From Roseiarcus sp963770275 (GTDB lineage: Bacteria; Pseudomonadota; Alphaproteobacteria; Rhizobiales; Beijerinckiaceae), in NCBI GenBank assembly GCA_963770275.1, contig CAVYPD010000005.1:62001-126000 (forward strand): a DNA stretch of 64,000 nt, written 5' to 3'. A program made the position numbers and the translations under genes. The notes under the pieces are model-generated. The model saw nothing but the letters and a program-made list of their open reading frames with translations. It had not been told where the DNA came from and made no database searches. Below are positions 27,545 to 37,534 of this stretch, piece after piece; position 1 is the stretch's first letter; each line of letters opens with the position of its first letter.

Positions 27545-27990
27545 GATTCGCCAAAAGCCGCGTCCTGCGGAACGATCGCGCAGGGCGCATGCTTGGCTCA
27601 GGGCGTTGGGGTTTCACAATATCGAAGCCTGCCCGCGTTGGCGCCCAAACCTGACCGAAATCACAATATGGCGGCGCCAACTGTGACATGCCGAGCAGGC
27701 TAAGTAGAGGGCCAGACCAAATTAGAAGCAGAGCCGGGCAGGTCGGTCCGGGGAGGGAGGCGACATGGCGCGATCTCACACTGCGGAATATCGTTTTGGG
27801 CGAGACATTGCAGCGCTAGAATCAACAAACCAATCAACCCCTGCGGGAACAGGACACGAATGCTTCCACCGAAATGGCGTGGCGGCTTTTTAATTTGCAA
27901 ATTGACCGGTGGTTTTAAAACAATCAAGTTCCATTGCTCTTTCTCCAAAACATAAATCGATTTTGATCTTCGATAAACAGGAGCGTCGCT
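27545..27990. other. Leader region of the G8-domain protein
   Basis: A stretch of 446 bases with no standard gene, apart from a possible 42-codon frame (27765-27893). The second half (from about 27880) is AT-rich compared with the neighbours. AACAGGAGCGTC before 27991 is the ribosome site of the large gene. No confident promoter match. Confidence 0.4.
27765..27893 (+). CDS. Possible 42-residue small ORF
   Basis: ATG 27765 follows a very strong purine-rich site (GGGGAGGGAGG). The frame (MARSHTAEYRFGRDIAALES at the start) runs 42 codons to TAA at 27891-27893, 97 bases before the G8 gene. The family is unknown, with no signal peptide. It could be a leader peptide or chance; the ribosome site is the only real support. 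Confidence 0.25.
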   Translation: MARSHTAEYRFGRDIAALESTNQSTPAGTGHECFHRNGVAAF

Positions 27991-30900
27991 ATGGCAGTTC
28001 CGCAGGTCGCCCCGTGGATTCGAAGTCTATCACGAGACCTCTTCATCCTCACGTTGCTCGCAGCCGCGCTGTTGCGCGCTCAAGGGGCAGTCGCCGCTGA
28101 TTGTTCGGGGCAACTGACGAAGTTGTCCGCCTGCAGCCCTTCAAACCACGATGTAACGATTGGCGGCGCGGGCTGTGAGCGCGTGTTTGTCGACCAGTCC
28201 CTGTCGTTTCGCACCATCACGGTCGCAGCCAACGGGGCGCTCTGCGTACGGGATACTGATCTGATGACCGTGCCGGGAGGATCGGTCAATCTCGAGGCCG
28301 CGCAGATCGTAGTCAATGGGACACTTCAGATCGGAAGCCCGGAAAGCGCCATCGGCAGCGGCAGTCGTCCCGCCAACCATGTCAATATTCGTTTTACAGG
28401 CAGAGTTCCGGAAGTCGACGACAGCAAAGTTATTCCAAACATGAATGCGCCGTGTCCGGACCCCACTTTCCAAAAAGGACTGCAAGTCTGCAAGGGCGGA
28501 GTCCTGCGGCTGTTCGGCGCCCGAGGCGCGCCCGCGCCGGGTTCGCAGCGGCGCGATGCATCGGGCAAAGTCAGCTGGACCTATCTGAGCCAACCGGCTG
28601 GGGATCCCTGCCAGTTTGGGCGCAATTCGGGCGTAGGCAGCACCGTTGCTGGCAACTGCGAATATCCCAACTCCAACTACCCGGGCTACACCGCAAGGGT
28701 CGTTCACCTGGCCGACAAGGTGGACTGGCTGCCAGGCGACTGGATCGTTATTGCGACGACGAGCTTCAGTCCGTTCGAGACAGAGTTTGCCCGCATCAAG
28801 GCTATCGATGATACAAAGACAGTTCTGACGTTGGCGGACGCCCTTGTCTACTATCATTTCGGCGGCGCTGACCCAGGAGTTCCCTCGAAATCCAATTTCA
28901 ATGCGGGGCGAGAGACGAACTGGGGCGTCGATGAGCGCGCCGAGGTCGGCCTGATCAGCCGGAACATCACATTAACTTCCGAGTTGTCCGGTTCGCCTGA
29001 CGACCACGGGGGCGGCGAGACAGTCTTCCGTCAAGGCTTTAAGGAAGTTTCGGTGCAAGGTGTCGAATTGTCACTATTCGGCAAGCCAAAGCTCGGCAGC
29101 TATCCAATACATTTTCACATGGATGGCGCGATCGGCAAGGACCAGACGGTTCTGATTAACGCTAATAGTATTCATCATACCTTCAACAAATGCATAACGA
29201 TTCATTCTACTCAGCATCTTACGATCCAGAATAATGTCTGTGCACGAGCTGTCGGGCATTTGTTCTACGAAGAGATTGGCGACGAGGACGACATCACCTT
29301 CGCCTATAATCTCGGCCTTGGCGCGATGAGCAACAACTTCGGAATCCACGGGCAGAAAGGCTATTCGCTAGATTATGTTTTGATCGATGACTACTGGTGG
29401 CCTGGAGACAGACTGGCGCGTCCCTTTGGATTCGGCAATTACTTCGCGCTCAACGTCGGCAATCACGACCATCAAGGCAACCCCACGCATGGCTCCTGCC
29501 GAGACCCGCGGCCGGACGGCGGCCTTGGCGGCTATGGTGGGCCGACACCCTGCAAGGCGAGTTCATATTTCGAGCCAGCAAGCGGGTTTTGGATCGTCAA
29601 TCCGGCCACCAAATTGATCGGAAATTCAATTGGCGGATGCCAGGGAGTTGGGCGCGCTTACTGGTACGTCCCTCCGACAACTCCGGGCGACAGCGGAAAT
29701 CCGGACTTGGTCAACTTGAAATTCAAGCCTATCGGCGAGTTTAGGAACAACCGCGCCCACTCCTGCTACTCCGGCCTATACGCCGAACCTGAAGACACGG
29801 TGGTTTCTGAACAGTTGCTGCCACACGTTGGCGGGCTCTTAGAAGGCGCGTCAGTGTTCAATCTGATAGACGGGTTGACCGTTACGCGGATGCGGGATCG
29901 TGGCATCTGGTTGCGTCCCAGTTTCTGGGTGATCAAGAACGCGCGCCTGGCGACAGATCGCGACGAGGTCTCGCTCGTCACCGCAGGCGGCGTGGACGGG
30001 ACTGCGCCCGGCAATTGGGCGCTCCTCGAGGACTCGGTGCTGCTTGGGATCAGTCTCAACAATGTGGACCGGTTTGGTCCTTGTCCGTACCGAGGAATTA
30101 CAGGGCCTGTTGATAGCGGCGGCAAGCTTGGCTGCATCGACCAGACACCCTTCAACCCAGGCGAGGTTACGACTGGCAAGGGAGGCGACGATACCGGCCG
30201 GGGATATCCTGACCCGTCTCGGAACTTCTTCGGGCTGATGATCTACGACGGTCCAGGCAGATATTTCGGCGACCGCTTCGTGAACTTCAACACCGATATC
30301 TCGCCCTATTTGACCGCTTCCGATCAGGCCGCTCTTGGATGGTATAGCGGGAACTATGGCAATCCTCTCGCGCCTCCCGCTCAAAATCCCGCCGGGAGCT
30401 TCGTTTATGAGGGTGACGCGGCGCTCGGATGGTTCAATGCCAATCAAAGTTCTTATCCGAATACGCAGGCGAGCGAACGACTAACCTTCGAGAATGTGGA
30501 TTTGCGTCATCAGATCTACACAGATCACGTCGGAATAGATACGTTCAACGATGGAGACAAGAATACGCTCATTCTTGATCGGGACGGCAGCCTGACTGGA
30601 ATGAAAGTGGTGGGGCCGGACAAGAAGCCCGTCGGAAACGTTTTCCCTGCGTCTCTCAACAATTTGCCGTTTAATGCTTCCGGCAATTCCGTCGACGAGT
30701 GCTTGTCGACAGGCGCGCAGAACGCGTTGTTGGAGAACCGGCCAACTTCGCTGATTTCACCAAGCACCATGGCGACCCTTGAATTCGCTTCATTGTTTCC
30801 GAAAGCGACTCAGGGAGAAAAAGAACCGCCGCGATACGAGCAGATTCTCACCTTTTCGAAAACCGCGCCAGAAACCTATCCCGCGCCGGTCAACCAAATC

Positions 30901-32218
30901 CAGACAAAAATGTCGCTTCACGGCAGAAACGGCCTGGGAGTATGGGAGCCGAAAGTCTCCAATGGATATGGCTATACAGTCTCTGCGACTGACAAGTACA
31001 CCGCGCCGGGCCAGAAACCAGCGCCGGGCGACGCAGACGTCGGGGTTCCCGCGTCTTTCAATCTTGGCCTGACCGACGCGGTCCTACCCCTGGGGCCCAA
31101 ACACGAGGTGTTGCACCCGTTCCACGTGCGTGTCGCCATCTGTTTCACCAACAAAGACGGCACCCATCCCCAGCCAAGGTCCGACCCGAAGAAACTGTTC
31201 AGCGTCATCCGAGGATACAAGGCTTACGGGTCACCTACGTCCAATGAGGCTACATTAACGGACTATTGGCGAGACATCCCATCCTGCAAGAATCTCGATG
31301 CGCAGAACAGCGGGAACGTGGCCGGCTGCCCGGCCAAGAGCGTAGCTGTCAACGGCCAGTGTCCTGATGGCCAGAAACCGGAAGGCGACGTATGTCCGAC
31401 GAAAGCGATGACTCCCGCACCCGATGGCAATAGCTGGGAGAGTAACGAAGAAGTCCTGGTTTTATGACAGCAAATCGGGATGGTTATTTCTTCACGTCGA
31501 TCAGGAGGTCGACAACGCCAACGGGCCATCGCCGACGGGCAGCTGCCCCAAGTCCTCAGATCCGAGCAAAATTCCGCCGGAGTGCCCGAACGCGAGTCAG
31601 GTTCCAGAAAACTATTATTTCTGTCCAGCCGGCGGATGCATCGTATATGGCGTTCGGCTGATCGGCGGTGAGTTTTCGGGGCCCTATGTGCCCGGCAAAT
31701 CTCTGTGTTCAGAGCTCACGGTCCCGGTTCCGGCCGTCTCAGACACAGTAGCGGACCTCAAAACGGACGCGATCCTGGAGCGCGATCCTAAAGCCGGGGA
31801 TCACGAACCGAAATCCGCTGCAGACGCCTTTCCTCATTACGCCCTGAAGGGCGACAACGGCGCAATGTGCCCAAATCCTGGATCCAGCAACCAGCCCCCA
31901 TGGGGCCCGATCCCGGGTGATGCTGCGCAGCCTCAGAGTTTTCAGGTCAATTTCGACCCGAAACTGAACGTCCGTGTTGTCGAGGGAGGGCATACCGGTA
32001 TGGCGCCAGAGCAGCTTATGGCCGTACGCGGAAACCTGCTTCTTCCATTGTTGGAGAATGGAAAGTCCTATCAGATAACTCTGACAGACCCCGGCAACGG
32101 GAAAGATTGCGTTGCGACCTTCAAGCCGAACGGAACGCGCTCTATACCGAAATTCACGAGAATCGACGGCAATTGTTTTCCACAAGACGGCAGGTCAATG
32201 ATCGGGGCCCATCTTTGA
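27991..32218 (+). CDS. Secreted G8-domain/beta-helix protein, CEMIP/TMEM2-like, one frameshift
   Basis: About 1408 residues after removing one base near 31436-31438 (GGG); animal CEMIP is about 1360. There is a signal peptide at residues 1-36, then a G8 domain (CERVFVDQSLSFRTITVAAN, GGVLRLFGARG, KVSWTYLSQ). The CEMIP/TMEM2 core follows: DWLPGDWIVIATTSFSPFE, ERAEVGLISRNI, GSYPIHFHMDG, SIHHTFNKCITIH, GHLFYEEIGDED, FWIVNPATKLIGN, FRNNRAHSCYSGLY, GLMIYDGPG and GDKNTLILDRDGSL. The second frame adds WFYDSKSGWLFLHV, matching the CEMIP tail. The GG (FAM3-like) insert between G8 and the helix is missing. Predicted role: extracellular polysaccharide binding or cleavage. Codon and base use is AT-richer than the neighbours, suggesting transfer. 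Confidence 0.8.
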
Positions 32219-32347
32219 CCCGATTATGGGTTGGCGGATCGGCCTTCGCCGTGCGCATAAGGCCACGACTTCGGCCCGCAATCTACTACTGACGCGACCG
32301 GCCTTCGGCTCTATGCTCGGCAAGCGGGGGGACCGGGGAGAGCAACA

Positions 32348-33166
32348 TTGAGCGTTCAAACCAAAGAGCCCAAAGCGCAGGTCGATCCCACGTCCCTGAT
32401 GGGAAAATTGCCGACGCCGCCGAAGTTTGACAATTCGGCGGACGAGCGGCTGCACCGGAAGCAGCGGCTCGCTGCGGGCTTTCGTCTCTTCTCCAAGTTT
32501 GGCTTCGACGAGGGGGTCGCGGGGCACATCACTGCGCGCGATCCGGAGTTTACGGACACGTTCTGGGTCAATCCGTTCGGCGTCCATTTCAGCCAGGTCA
32601 AGGTCTCGAACTTGATCCGTTGCGATCACAACGGCAATGTCGTCGAGGGCGACTATCCGGTCAACACCGCGGCCTTCGTCATCCATTCGCGCGTCCATAC
32701 TGCGCGACCCGACGCGAACGCCGCGGCTCATTCCCATTCGACCTACGGTCGGGCCTTTTCGACACTCGGACGCCCCCTCGCGCCGATCACCCAGGACGTG
32801 TGCGCGTTCTATGAGGACCATGCGGTCTACGACGACTTTGGCGGGGTGGCGGTCGAACTCGACGAAGGTCAGCGGATCGCCGAGGCCATCGGCAAGCGCA
32901 AAGCGGCGATCCTGCAGAGCCACGGCCTGATTACGGTCGGAGGCACGGTCGATGAGGCGGTGTGGTGGTTCATCACCATGGAGCGGTCCTGCCAGGTGCA
33001 GCTCCTAGCCGAAGCGACGCTGAGGAACGGCGAGACGTTGAAGCTCATTTCGCCGCAAGTCGCCGCGCAGGCTTACAAAATCGTCGGAAGCCCGTTCTCT
33101 GGCTGGTTCCAGTTCCAGCCACTCTATGCACGCATCCTCAAGGAGCAGCCGGATCTCTTGGAGTGA
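32348..33166 (+). CDS. Class II aldolase/adducin family protein
   Basis: A 272-residue zinc-dependent aldolase-fold protein. TTG 32348 follows GGGGAGAGCAACA. The metal ligands appear as AAAHSHSTYGRAFS (two His) and ILQSHGLITVGGTVDEA (third His). ITARDPEFTDTFWVNPFG and VKVSNLIRCDHNGNVVEG are typical of the adducin-like subgroup related to fuculose-phosphate aldolase. The substrate is unknown, and members may be aldolases, decarboxylases or epimerases. The following small gene overlaps its end. Confidence 0.88.
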   Translation: MSVQTKEPKAQVDPTSLMGKLPTPPKFDNSADERLHRKQRLAAGFRLFSKFGFDEGVAGHITARDPEFTDTFWVNPFGVHFSQVKVSNLIRCDHNGNVVEGDYPVNTAAFVIHSRVHTARPDANAAAHSHSTYGRAFSTLGRPLAPITQDVCAFYEDHAVYDDFGGVAVELDEGQRIAEAIGKRKAAILQSHGLITVGGTVDEAVWWFITMERSCQVQLLAEATLRNGETLKLISPQVAAQAYKIVGSPFSGWFQFQPLYARILKEQPDLLE

Positions 33167-33437
33167 GCGGCGGGACTCCCTCGCGCGCGGCGCGCTCGCC
33201 GACCCGGGTCGGCGCCTGCGGCTGACGTTCTTCTTCGCATTCGCAGCAGCAGGCGCGCAGGCGGCCCTGGCAAGAGGTGGCGGCGGGCCGCCGGGCTGGA
33301 CCATGACTTTAAGCTATTGCCGGGAGACGGTGACGAACAAGGGTATTACCGACGTCACGAAATTTGAGCAGGAAGTGAAGAAGTGCTTCGCCAACCCGGT
33401 GACCTATCCGCCCGCTTACCCCAAGCCGACGTGGTAG
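33126..33437 (+). CDS. Small secreted protein, start unresolved
   Basis: The convincing part is 33216-33437: a hydrophobic signal (LTFFFAFAAAGAQAALA) followed by GGGPPGWTMTLSYCRETVTN, KFEQEVKKCFANPVTYPPAY and a two-Cys mature domain of about 45 residues. No good start codon lies in frame next to the signal. ATG 33126 is inside the aldolase gene, and GTG 33163 (overlapping the aldolase stop) would need a frame correction. Probably a periplasmic or secreted protein of unknown function. Confidence 0.45.
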   Translation: MHASSRSSRISWSERRDSLARGALADPGRRLRLTFFFAFAAAGAQAALARGGGGPPGWTMTLSYCRETVTNKGITDVTKFEQEVKKCFANPVTYPPAYPKPTW

Positions 33438-33491
33438 CGGCGGTCGTGATCGCAAAACGCGCGGCCGCGGATTGGCTCGAGTGACGATGCT

Positions 33492-34928
33492 TCACTCCGC
33501 GGCGGCAGATTCCGCCGCCGCGGTCGCGCGCTCTTCGCTCGTCGCCATCATCCGGCCCGAGACCGCGGCGCCCGCGTCCGGCTTGAGCTGGGCGAAGATG
33601 AATATGGACAGGCTGGAGACGATCGCCACCAGGACGAAGGCGAGCGAGAGGTCGCGCGCCATGAGTTCGGAATTGCCGAAGCCAAACTGGATCGCCTCCA
33701 CACAGATCGCCGCAACCGCGACTCCGACCGCCCCCGACATCTGCTGCGAGACGCTGGCGAAGCTGGTGGCGCGGCTCATCTGCGGCGAGTCGACGTCGGC
33801 ATAGCTGATCGCATTCAACGCGGTGAATTGGAGCGAGCGGAAGAAACCGCCGGTGAGCAGCATCAGCAGCAAGAGCCAATGCGGCGTCGAGGGCGTGAAC
33901 AGCGCGCAGGCGGCGAGGAACGCCCCGGAAATTAGGCAATTGAAAACCAGCGTATCGCGGAAGCCGAACCAGCGCAGCGCCCTCGAAGCGGTAAATTTCA
34001 TCATGAGCGAGCCGGCGGCGGCGGCGAAAGTGAGCGAGCCGGATGCGAACGGCGTAAGGCCGAACCCGACCTGTAGCAGCAGCGGCAGCAGGAAGGGTAT
34101 GGCGCCGATGCCGACGCGGAAGATGAACCCGCCGACGACGCCGGCGTAGAAGGTCGGGATCTTGAGGAGTTTGAGATCCAGTATGGCGCCCACGTTGCCA
34201 TGCGCGTGCCGGACATAGGCCGCTAGCGAAAGCGCGCCGATGACGATCATTGCCGCGACCAGCCCATAAGGCGCAATGCCCCGCCCGATCATGCTCAAGC
34301 CCGATATGAGGCTCAAGAGGCCGACGCCCGACAAGACGAATCCCTTGAAATCGAAGCGGGGCACGGCCTGCTCGCGCAAATTCTCGATGAACCTGAGCGA
34401 CAGCAGCACGCCAAGAATGCCGATCGGCACGTTGATCCAGAAAATCCAGCGCCAGTGAAAATAGGTGGTGATGAAGCCGCCGAGCGGCGGGCCCGCGACC
34501 GGGCCGATCAGCGCCGGCACGGTGAGGTAGGCCATCGCGCTGACGAGATCGCTCTTCGCCGTGGAACGCAAAAGCACGAGGCGCCCAACCGGCACCATCA
34601 TCGCTCCACCGAGCCCCTGGAACACCCGCGCGGCGATGAGGGTCGAAAGCGAAGACGAGGCGCCGCACAGGATCGAGCCGAGCGTGAAGATGACGATCGC
34701 GCTGCAGAACACCGTGCGCGCGCCGAAGCGGTCAGCGACCCAGCCGGAGGCGGGAATGAACACCGCGAGCGTCAACATGTAGGAGGTGAGCGCGAGCTTG
34801 AGGACGATCGGATCCTGATGCAGGTCGAGCGCGATGGCCGGCAGCGAAGTCGAAATGACGGTGCCGTCCATGTTCTCCATGAACAGGGCGGTCGCGATGA
34901 TAAAGGCGGTGAGAACGGCGGGTCGCAT
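33492..34928 (-). CDS. MFS transporter, DHA2 (EmrB/QacA) drug-exporter family
   Basis: A 478-residue inner-membrane protein with about 14 predicted helices. It begins ALFMENMDGTVISTSLPAIA, the classic DHA2 N-terminus, followed by motif A (GWVADRFGARTVFC) and motif C-like GPVAGPPLGGFI. It should export hydrophobic compounds by proton antiport. There is no EmrA-like adaptor gene beside it, so it may work alone in the inner membrane. The C-terminal Ala/Glu tail is cytoplasmic. Confidence 0.9.
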   Translation of the reverse strand: MRPAVLTAFIIATALFMENMDGTVISTSLPAIALDLHQDPIVLKLALTSYMLTLAVFIPASGWVADRFGARTVFCSAIVIFTLGSILCGASSSLSTLIAARVFQGLGGAMMVPVGRLVLLRSTAKSDLVSAMAYLTVPALIGPVAGPPLGGFITTYFHWRWIFWINVPIGILGVLLSLRFIENLREQAVPRFDFKGFVLSGVGLLSLISGLSMIGRGIAPYGLVAAMIVIGALSLAAYVRHAHGNVGAILDLKLLKIPTFYAGVVGGFIFRVGIGAIPFLLPLLLQVGFGLTPFASGSLTFAAAAGSLMMKFTASRALRWFGFRDTLVFNCLISGAFLAACALFTPSTPHWLLLLMLLTGGFFRSLQFTALNAISYADVDSPQMSRATSFASVSQQMSGAVGVAVAAICVEAIQFGFGNSELMARDLSLAFVLVAIVSSLSIFIFAQLKPDAGAAVSGRMMATSEERATAAAESAAAE

Positions 34929-35071
34929 GGGCGGCTTTCAGGTCGAGGCGTTGTGGCGCCGCGCCGCCGCCGCCGCAAGGCGAAGGCGTGATACCGCGGT
35001 CACAATGCGTTGAACGCCGCGCCTGCCAGCGCGGATCCGCTGATCTGGCGCTTTCACCGGCAGCGCCCGCC

Positions 35072-35230
35072 TCAGCCGGCGAACATCACCTTGTTCATGA
35101 TGCGCCCGGGCGCGAAGGTGAACAGACCCGTGACGACCAGCGCCAGGGTGAAGATCCAGATCATCGCCGAACGATGCGCCGCGATATTATGCCGGCGCGC
35201 CTGCAGGACGGCGAGGGAAACCGCGATGAT
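35072..35230 (-). pseudogene. C-terminal remnant of a DUF2306 membrane protein
   Basis: An open frame without a start encodes LQARRHNIAAHRSAMIWIFT, a hydrophobic helix and TFAPGRIMNKVMFAG, closing at TCA 35072-35074. This matches the last two helices of DUF2306 proteins, which normally have four or more helices and about 130-200 residues. The N-terminal part is gone; the frame abuts the stop of the gene at 35279. Confidence 0.55.
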
Positions 35231-35278
35231 CGGCGGAGCGTGTCGAGCAGCGGAGCGAGCGTCACCGCCGCGCCTGGC

Positions 35279-35635
35279 CTACCGCTTGAGCATGCGGTCG
35301 ACGTCGCTCAGCGCTTTCTCGCAGCCGGCCTGATCGCCCTCATCGTCGGCGTGGCGCGCCTCATCCATGGCCTCGGTGATCGCCAGCGCCTCCTCGCTGG
35401 TGAGATCGCCTGCTTCTTGTTCGGCGGTTGCGATCGACCCCGGAGTTGGCTGGCGATGCATGGTGGCGAAGGTCGATTCGGCCGCCGGCTGCCCCTGAGC
35501 GGCGGCGGAGTCCAGGAGCTTGGCGACGTCGAGGTCGGTTTGATAGATTCGATCCGTGCATGGCCCCGCATGAGCCGGCCCGGCGCCGAGAATGAACGCC
35601 ATCCCTGCAACCGCGGCCGCCTGTCGAACGATCAT
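35279..35635 (-). CDS. Small exported protein of unknown function
   Basis: 118 residues. It has a signal peptide (RQAAAVAGMAFILGAGPAHA), a mature part starting GPCTDRIYQTDLDVAKLLD and the conserved-looking FATMHRQPTP segment. An acidic helical C-terminus has a second Cys (AGCEKALSDVDRML) that could pair with the first. Rhizobial genomes carry similar uncharacterised periplasmic proteins. It lies directly upstream of the DUF2306 remnant on the same strand. Confidence 0.65.
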   Translation of the reverse strand: MIVRQAAAVAGMAFILGAGPAHAGPCTDRIYQTDLDVAKLLDSAAAQGQPAAESTFATMHRQPTPGSIATAEQEAGDLTSEEALAITEAMDEARHADDEGDQAGCEKALSDVDRMLKR

Positions 35636-35970
35636 TTTCTTCCTCCTTCGGGTCGGGCAGCGCGCGGTGACCCACAGGCTGGAAGCCGCCGCCGTCGCTT
35701 TCCAACGTCATCAACGCCGCTGCCGTTCAATGAGACGATCCCATACGACGACAAATGTCCGTGATGCTCACTGGTCGCGAACGCCCACACCAGAGGCGAT
35801 CTACCATAGCGGCAAACGTTGGAGAATATTGCGGACGCCACGGAACTCGCGCTTTTCTGTCGAGTTCGAAATCGCGGCCCGACCACCGAGCCGCGCAACT
35901 GGCTTGAAACCGGCGGCGCCAAGGTGCAAAATATCGTCGCTTCCGCGACAGGGGCCCCCAAGAGAGCACG
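35636..35970. other. Intergenic region upstream of clpS
   Basis: A stretch of 335 bases between the divergent exported-protein gene and clpS. Overlapping frames occur on both strands, but none has a good start and composition. The clpS ribosome site (AGAGAGCACG) is weak. Confidence 0.4.
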
Positions 35971-36276
35971 ATGAGCAAGGCCGCCACCAAGATTGCGACG
36001 AAGACCGAGACGCGCGTTCAGCGTCCGCGCCTGCACAAAGTGATTTTATTCAACGACGACTATACGCCGCGCGATTTCGTGGTTGGGGTCCTCAAGGCGG
36101 TGTTTCGTCTCAATGAAACCCAGGCGCTCAGCGTGATGATCACCGCCCATAAGAAGGGCGTCTGCGTCGTGGCGGTGTTCGCGCAGGACATCGCCGAGAC
36201 CAAGGCGGCGCGCGCCACCGAAGCGGGGGCGGCGAAGGGCTATCCGTTGCGTTTCGGCACCGAGCCAGAAGAATAA
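35971..36276 (+). CDS. clpS: ATP-dependent Clp protease adaptor ClpS
   Basis: A 101-residue adaptor that delivers N-degron proteins to ClpAP. LHKVILFNDDYTPRDFVVGV contains the Asn-Asp-Asp-Tyr substrate pocket residues. TAHKKGVCVVAVFAQDIAET gives the second pocket His and the ClpA-contacting face. The N-terminal extension is basic and flexible. No clpA follows, so the partner is elsewhere. The Leu-transferase Bpt (8978-9722) supplies N-degrons for the same pathway. Confidence 0.92.
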   Translation: MSKAATKIATKTETRVQRPRLHKVILFNDDYTPRDFVVGVLKAVFRLNETQALSVMITAHKKGVCVVAVFAQDIAETKAARATEAGAAKGYPLRFGTEPEE

Positions 36277-36311
36277 CGCGGTCTTCGGTCGCTCAGGGAA
36301 ATGTCTCGGAC

Positions 36312-37346
36312 ATGAGTGGCGCTAATCTCCCGCCCCTGAAGACGCGCAAGCTTGGCCGGACGAACGTCCGCGTGACCGAGCTCGGTCTTGGCACTGCGCC
36401 GCTGGGCGAGCTCTTCGACAAGGTCGAGGACGACGAGGCGGCGGCGATCATCGGCGCCGCCTGGGACGGCGGCGTGCGCTATTTCGATACGTCCCCCTGG
36501 TATGGACGAGGGCTCGCCGAGCATTCGCTCGGCCGCGCGCTCTACCGCAAGCCGCGCGATCAATATTTCATCTCGACCAAAATCGGCCGCGTCCTCCGCC
36601 GTCCGCTCGGCCCCAACGCCATCAAGGATCAGTGGCTCGGCGGCCTCGAGTTTCAGACTGTCTTTGACTACGGCTACGACGGCGTGATGCGTTCCTTCGA
36701 GGACAGCCTCCAGCGACTCGGAATCAATCGGGTCGACGTCCTTCTGATTCATGACCTTGACCCCTGGGACCACAATCCCGCGACGCTCAACGCGTATCTC
36801 ACACAGCTCAAGACGAGTGGGTGGAAAGCGCTTGCGGAATTGCGCGAGGCCGGGGTGATCGGGGGGATCGGCGCGGGCTTCAACTCGATGGGCTCCATCC
36901 CGCGCTTCCTCGATCTCTTCGACATGGATTTCTTCCTCTTGGCGATGCGCTACACGCTGCTCGAGCAGGACGTGCTCGAGAGCGAGTTTCCGCGCTGCGA
37001 GGAGCGGGGCGTCGGGATCATCGTAGGCGGCGGCTACAATTCCGGAATTCTCGCGACCGGCGCCGTTCCCGGCGCGATGTACAATTACGCCCCGGCCGGC
37101 GCCGAGATTCTGGAGCGGGTGAAGAAAATCGAGGCGGTCTGCGCGCGCCATCGCGTTCCGCTTCCCGCCGCGGCGCTGCAGTTTCCCCTCGGCCATCCCA
37201 TCGTCGCCTCGATCATTCCGGGCGCGATTTCGCGCGTGCAGGTCGAACGGAACGTGGCCGCCTTCCGGCATCCGATCCCCGTCGACTTATGGGCTGAGCT
37301 CAAACACGACAAATTGATCCGCTCTGACGCGCCGACGCCTGCTTGA
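36312..37346 (+). CDS. Aldo/keto reductase (L-fucose dehydrogenase/pyridoxal dehydrogenase-like)
   Basis: A 344-residue NAD(P)-dependent oxidoreductase with a TIM barrel. The opening LKTRKLGRTNVRVTELGLGT, RYFDTSPWYGRGLAEHSLGR (catalytic Asp and Tyr), FISTKIGR (Lys) and DVLLIHDLDPW (His) give the complete AKR tetrad. GGIGAGFNSMGSIP and the C-terminal PGAISRVQVERN cofactor loop match the fucose or pyridoxal dehydrogenase branch. Substrate not certain. It follows clpS by 35 bases. Confidence 0.88.
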   Translation: MSGANLPPLKTRKLGRTNVRVTELGLGTAPLGELFDKVEDDEAAAIIGAAWDGGVRYFDTSPWYGRGLAEHSLGRALYRKPRDQYFISTKIGRVLRRPLGPNAIKDQWLGGLEFQTVFDYGYDGVMRSFEDSLQRLGINRVDVLLIHDLDPWDHNPATLNAYLTQLKTSGWKALAELREAGVIGGIGAGFNSMGSIPRFLDLFDMDFFLLAMRYTLLEQDVLESEFPRCEERGVGIIVGGGYNSGILATGAVPGAMYNYAPAGAEILERVKKIEAVCARHRVPLPAAALQFPLGHPIVASIIPGAISRVQVERNVAAFRHPIPVDLWAELKHDKLIRSDAPTPA

Positions 37347-37534
37347 ATGGACCGTGCTGCCTCCGCCGATAGCGACGAGGCCGCCAATCCGACATAGGTT
37401 CTCGCCGCGCCGACAAGAGCGCGACGGTCAATTCGGGGGGACTATGTTTCACTGCGCGCCGGATGATGGGGAAGGATCGCGTCCGGCGGGATGCCTCTGT
37501 CACACGCCTGCTTTTGCGCGGCTGAACGCTCATC

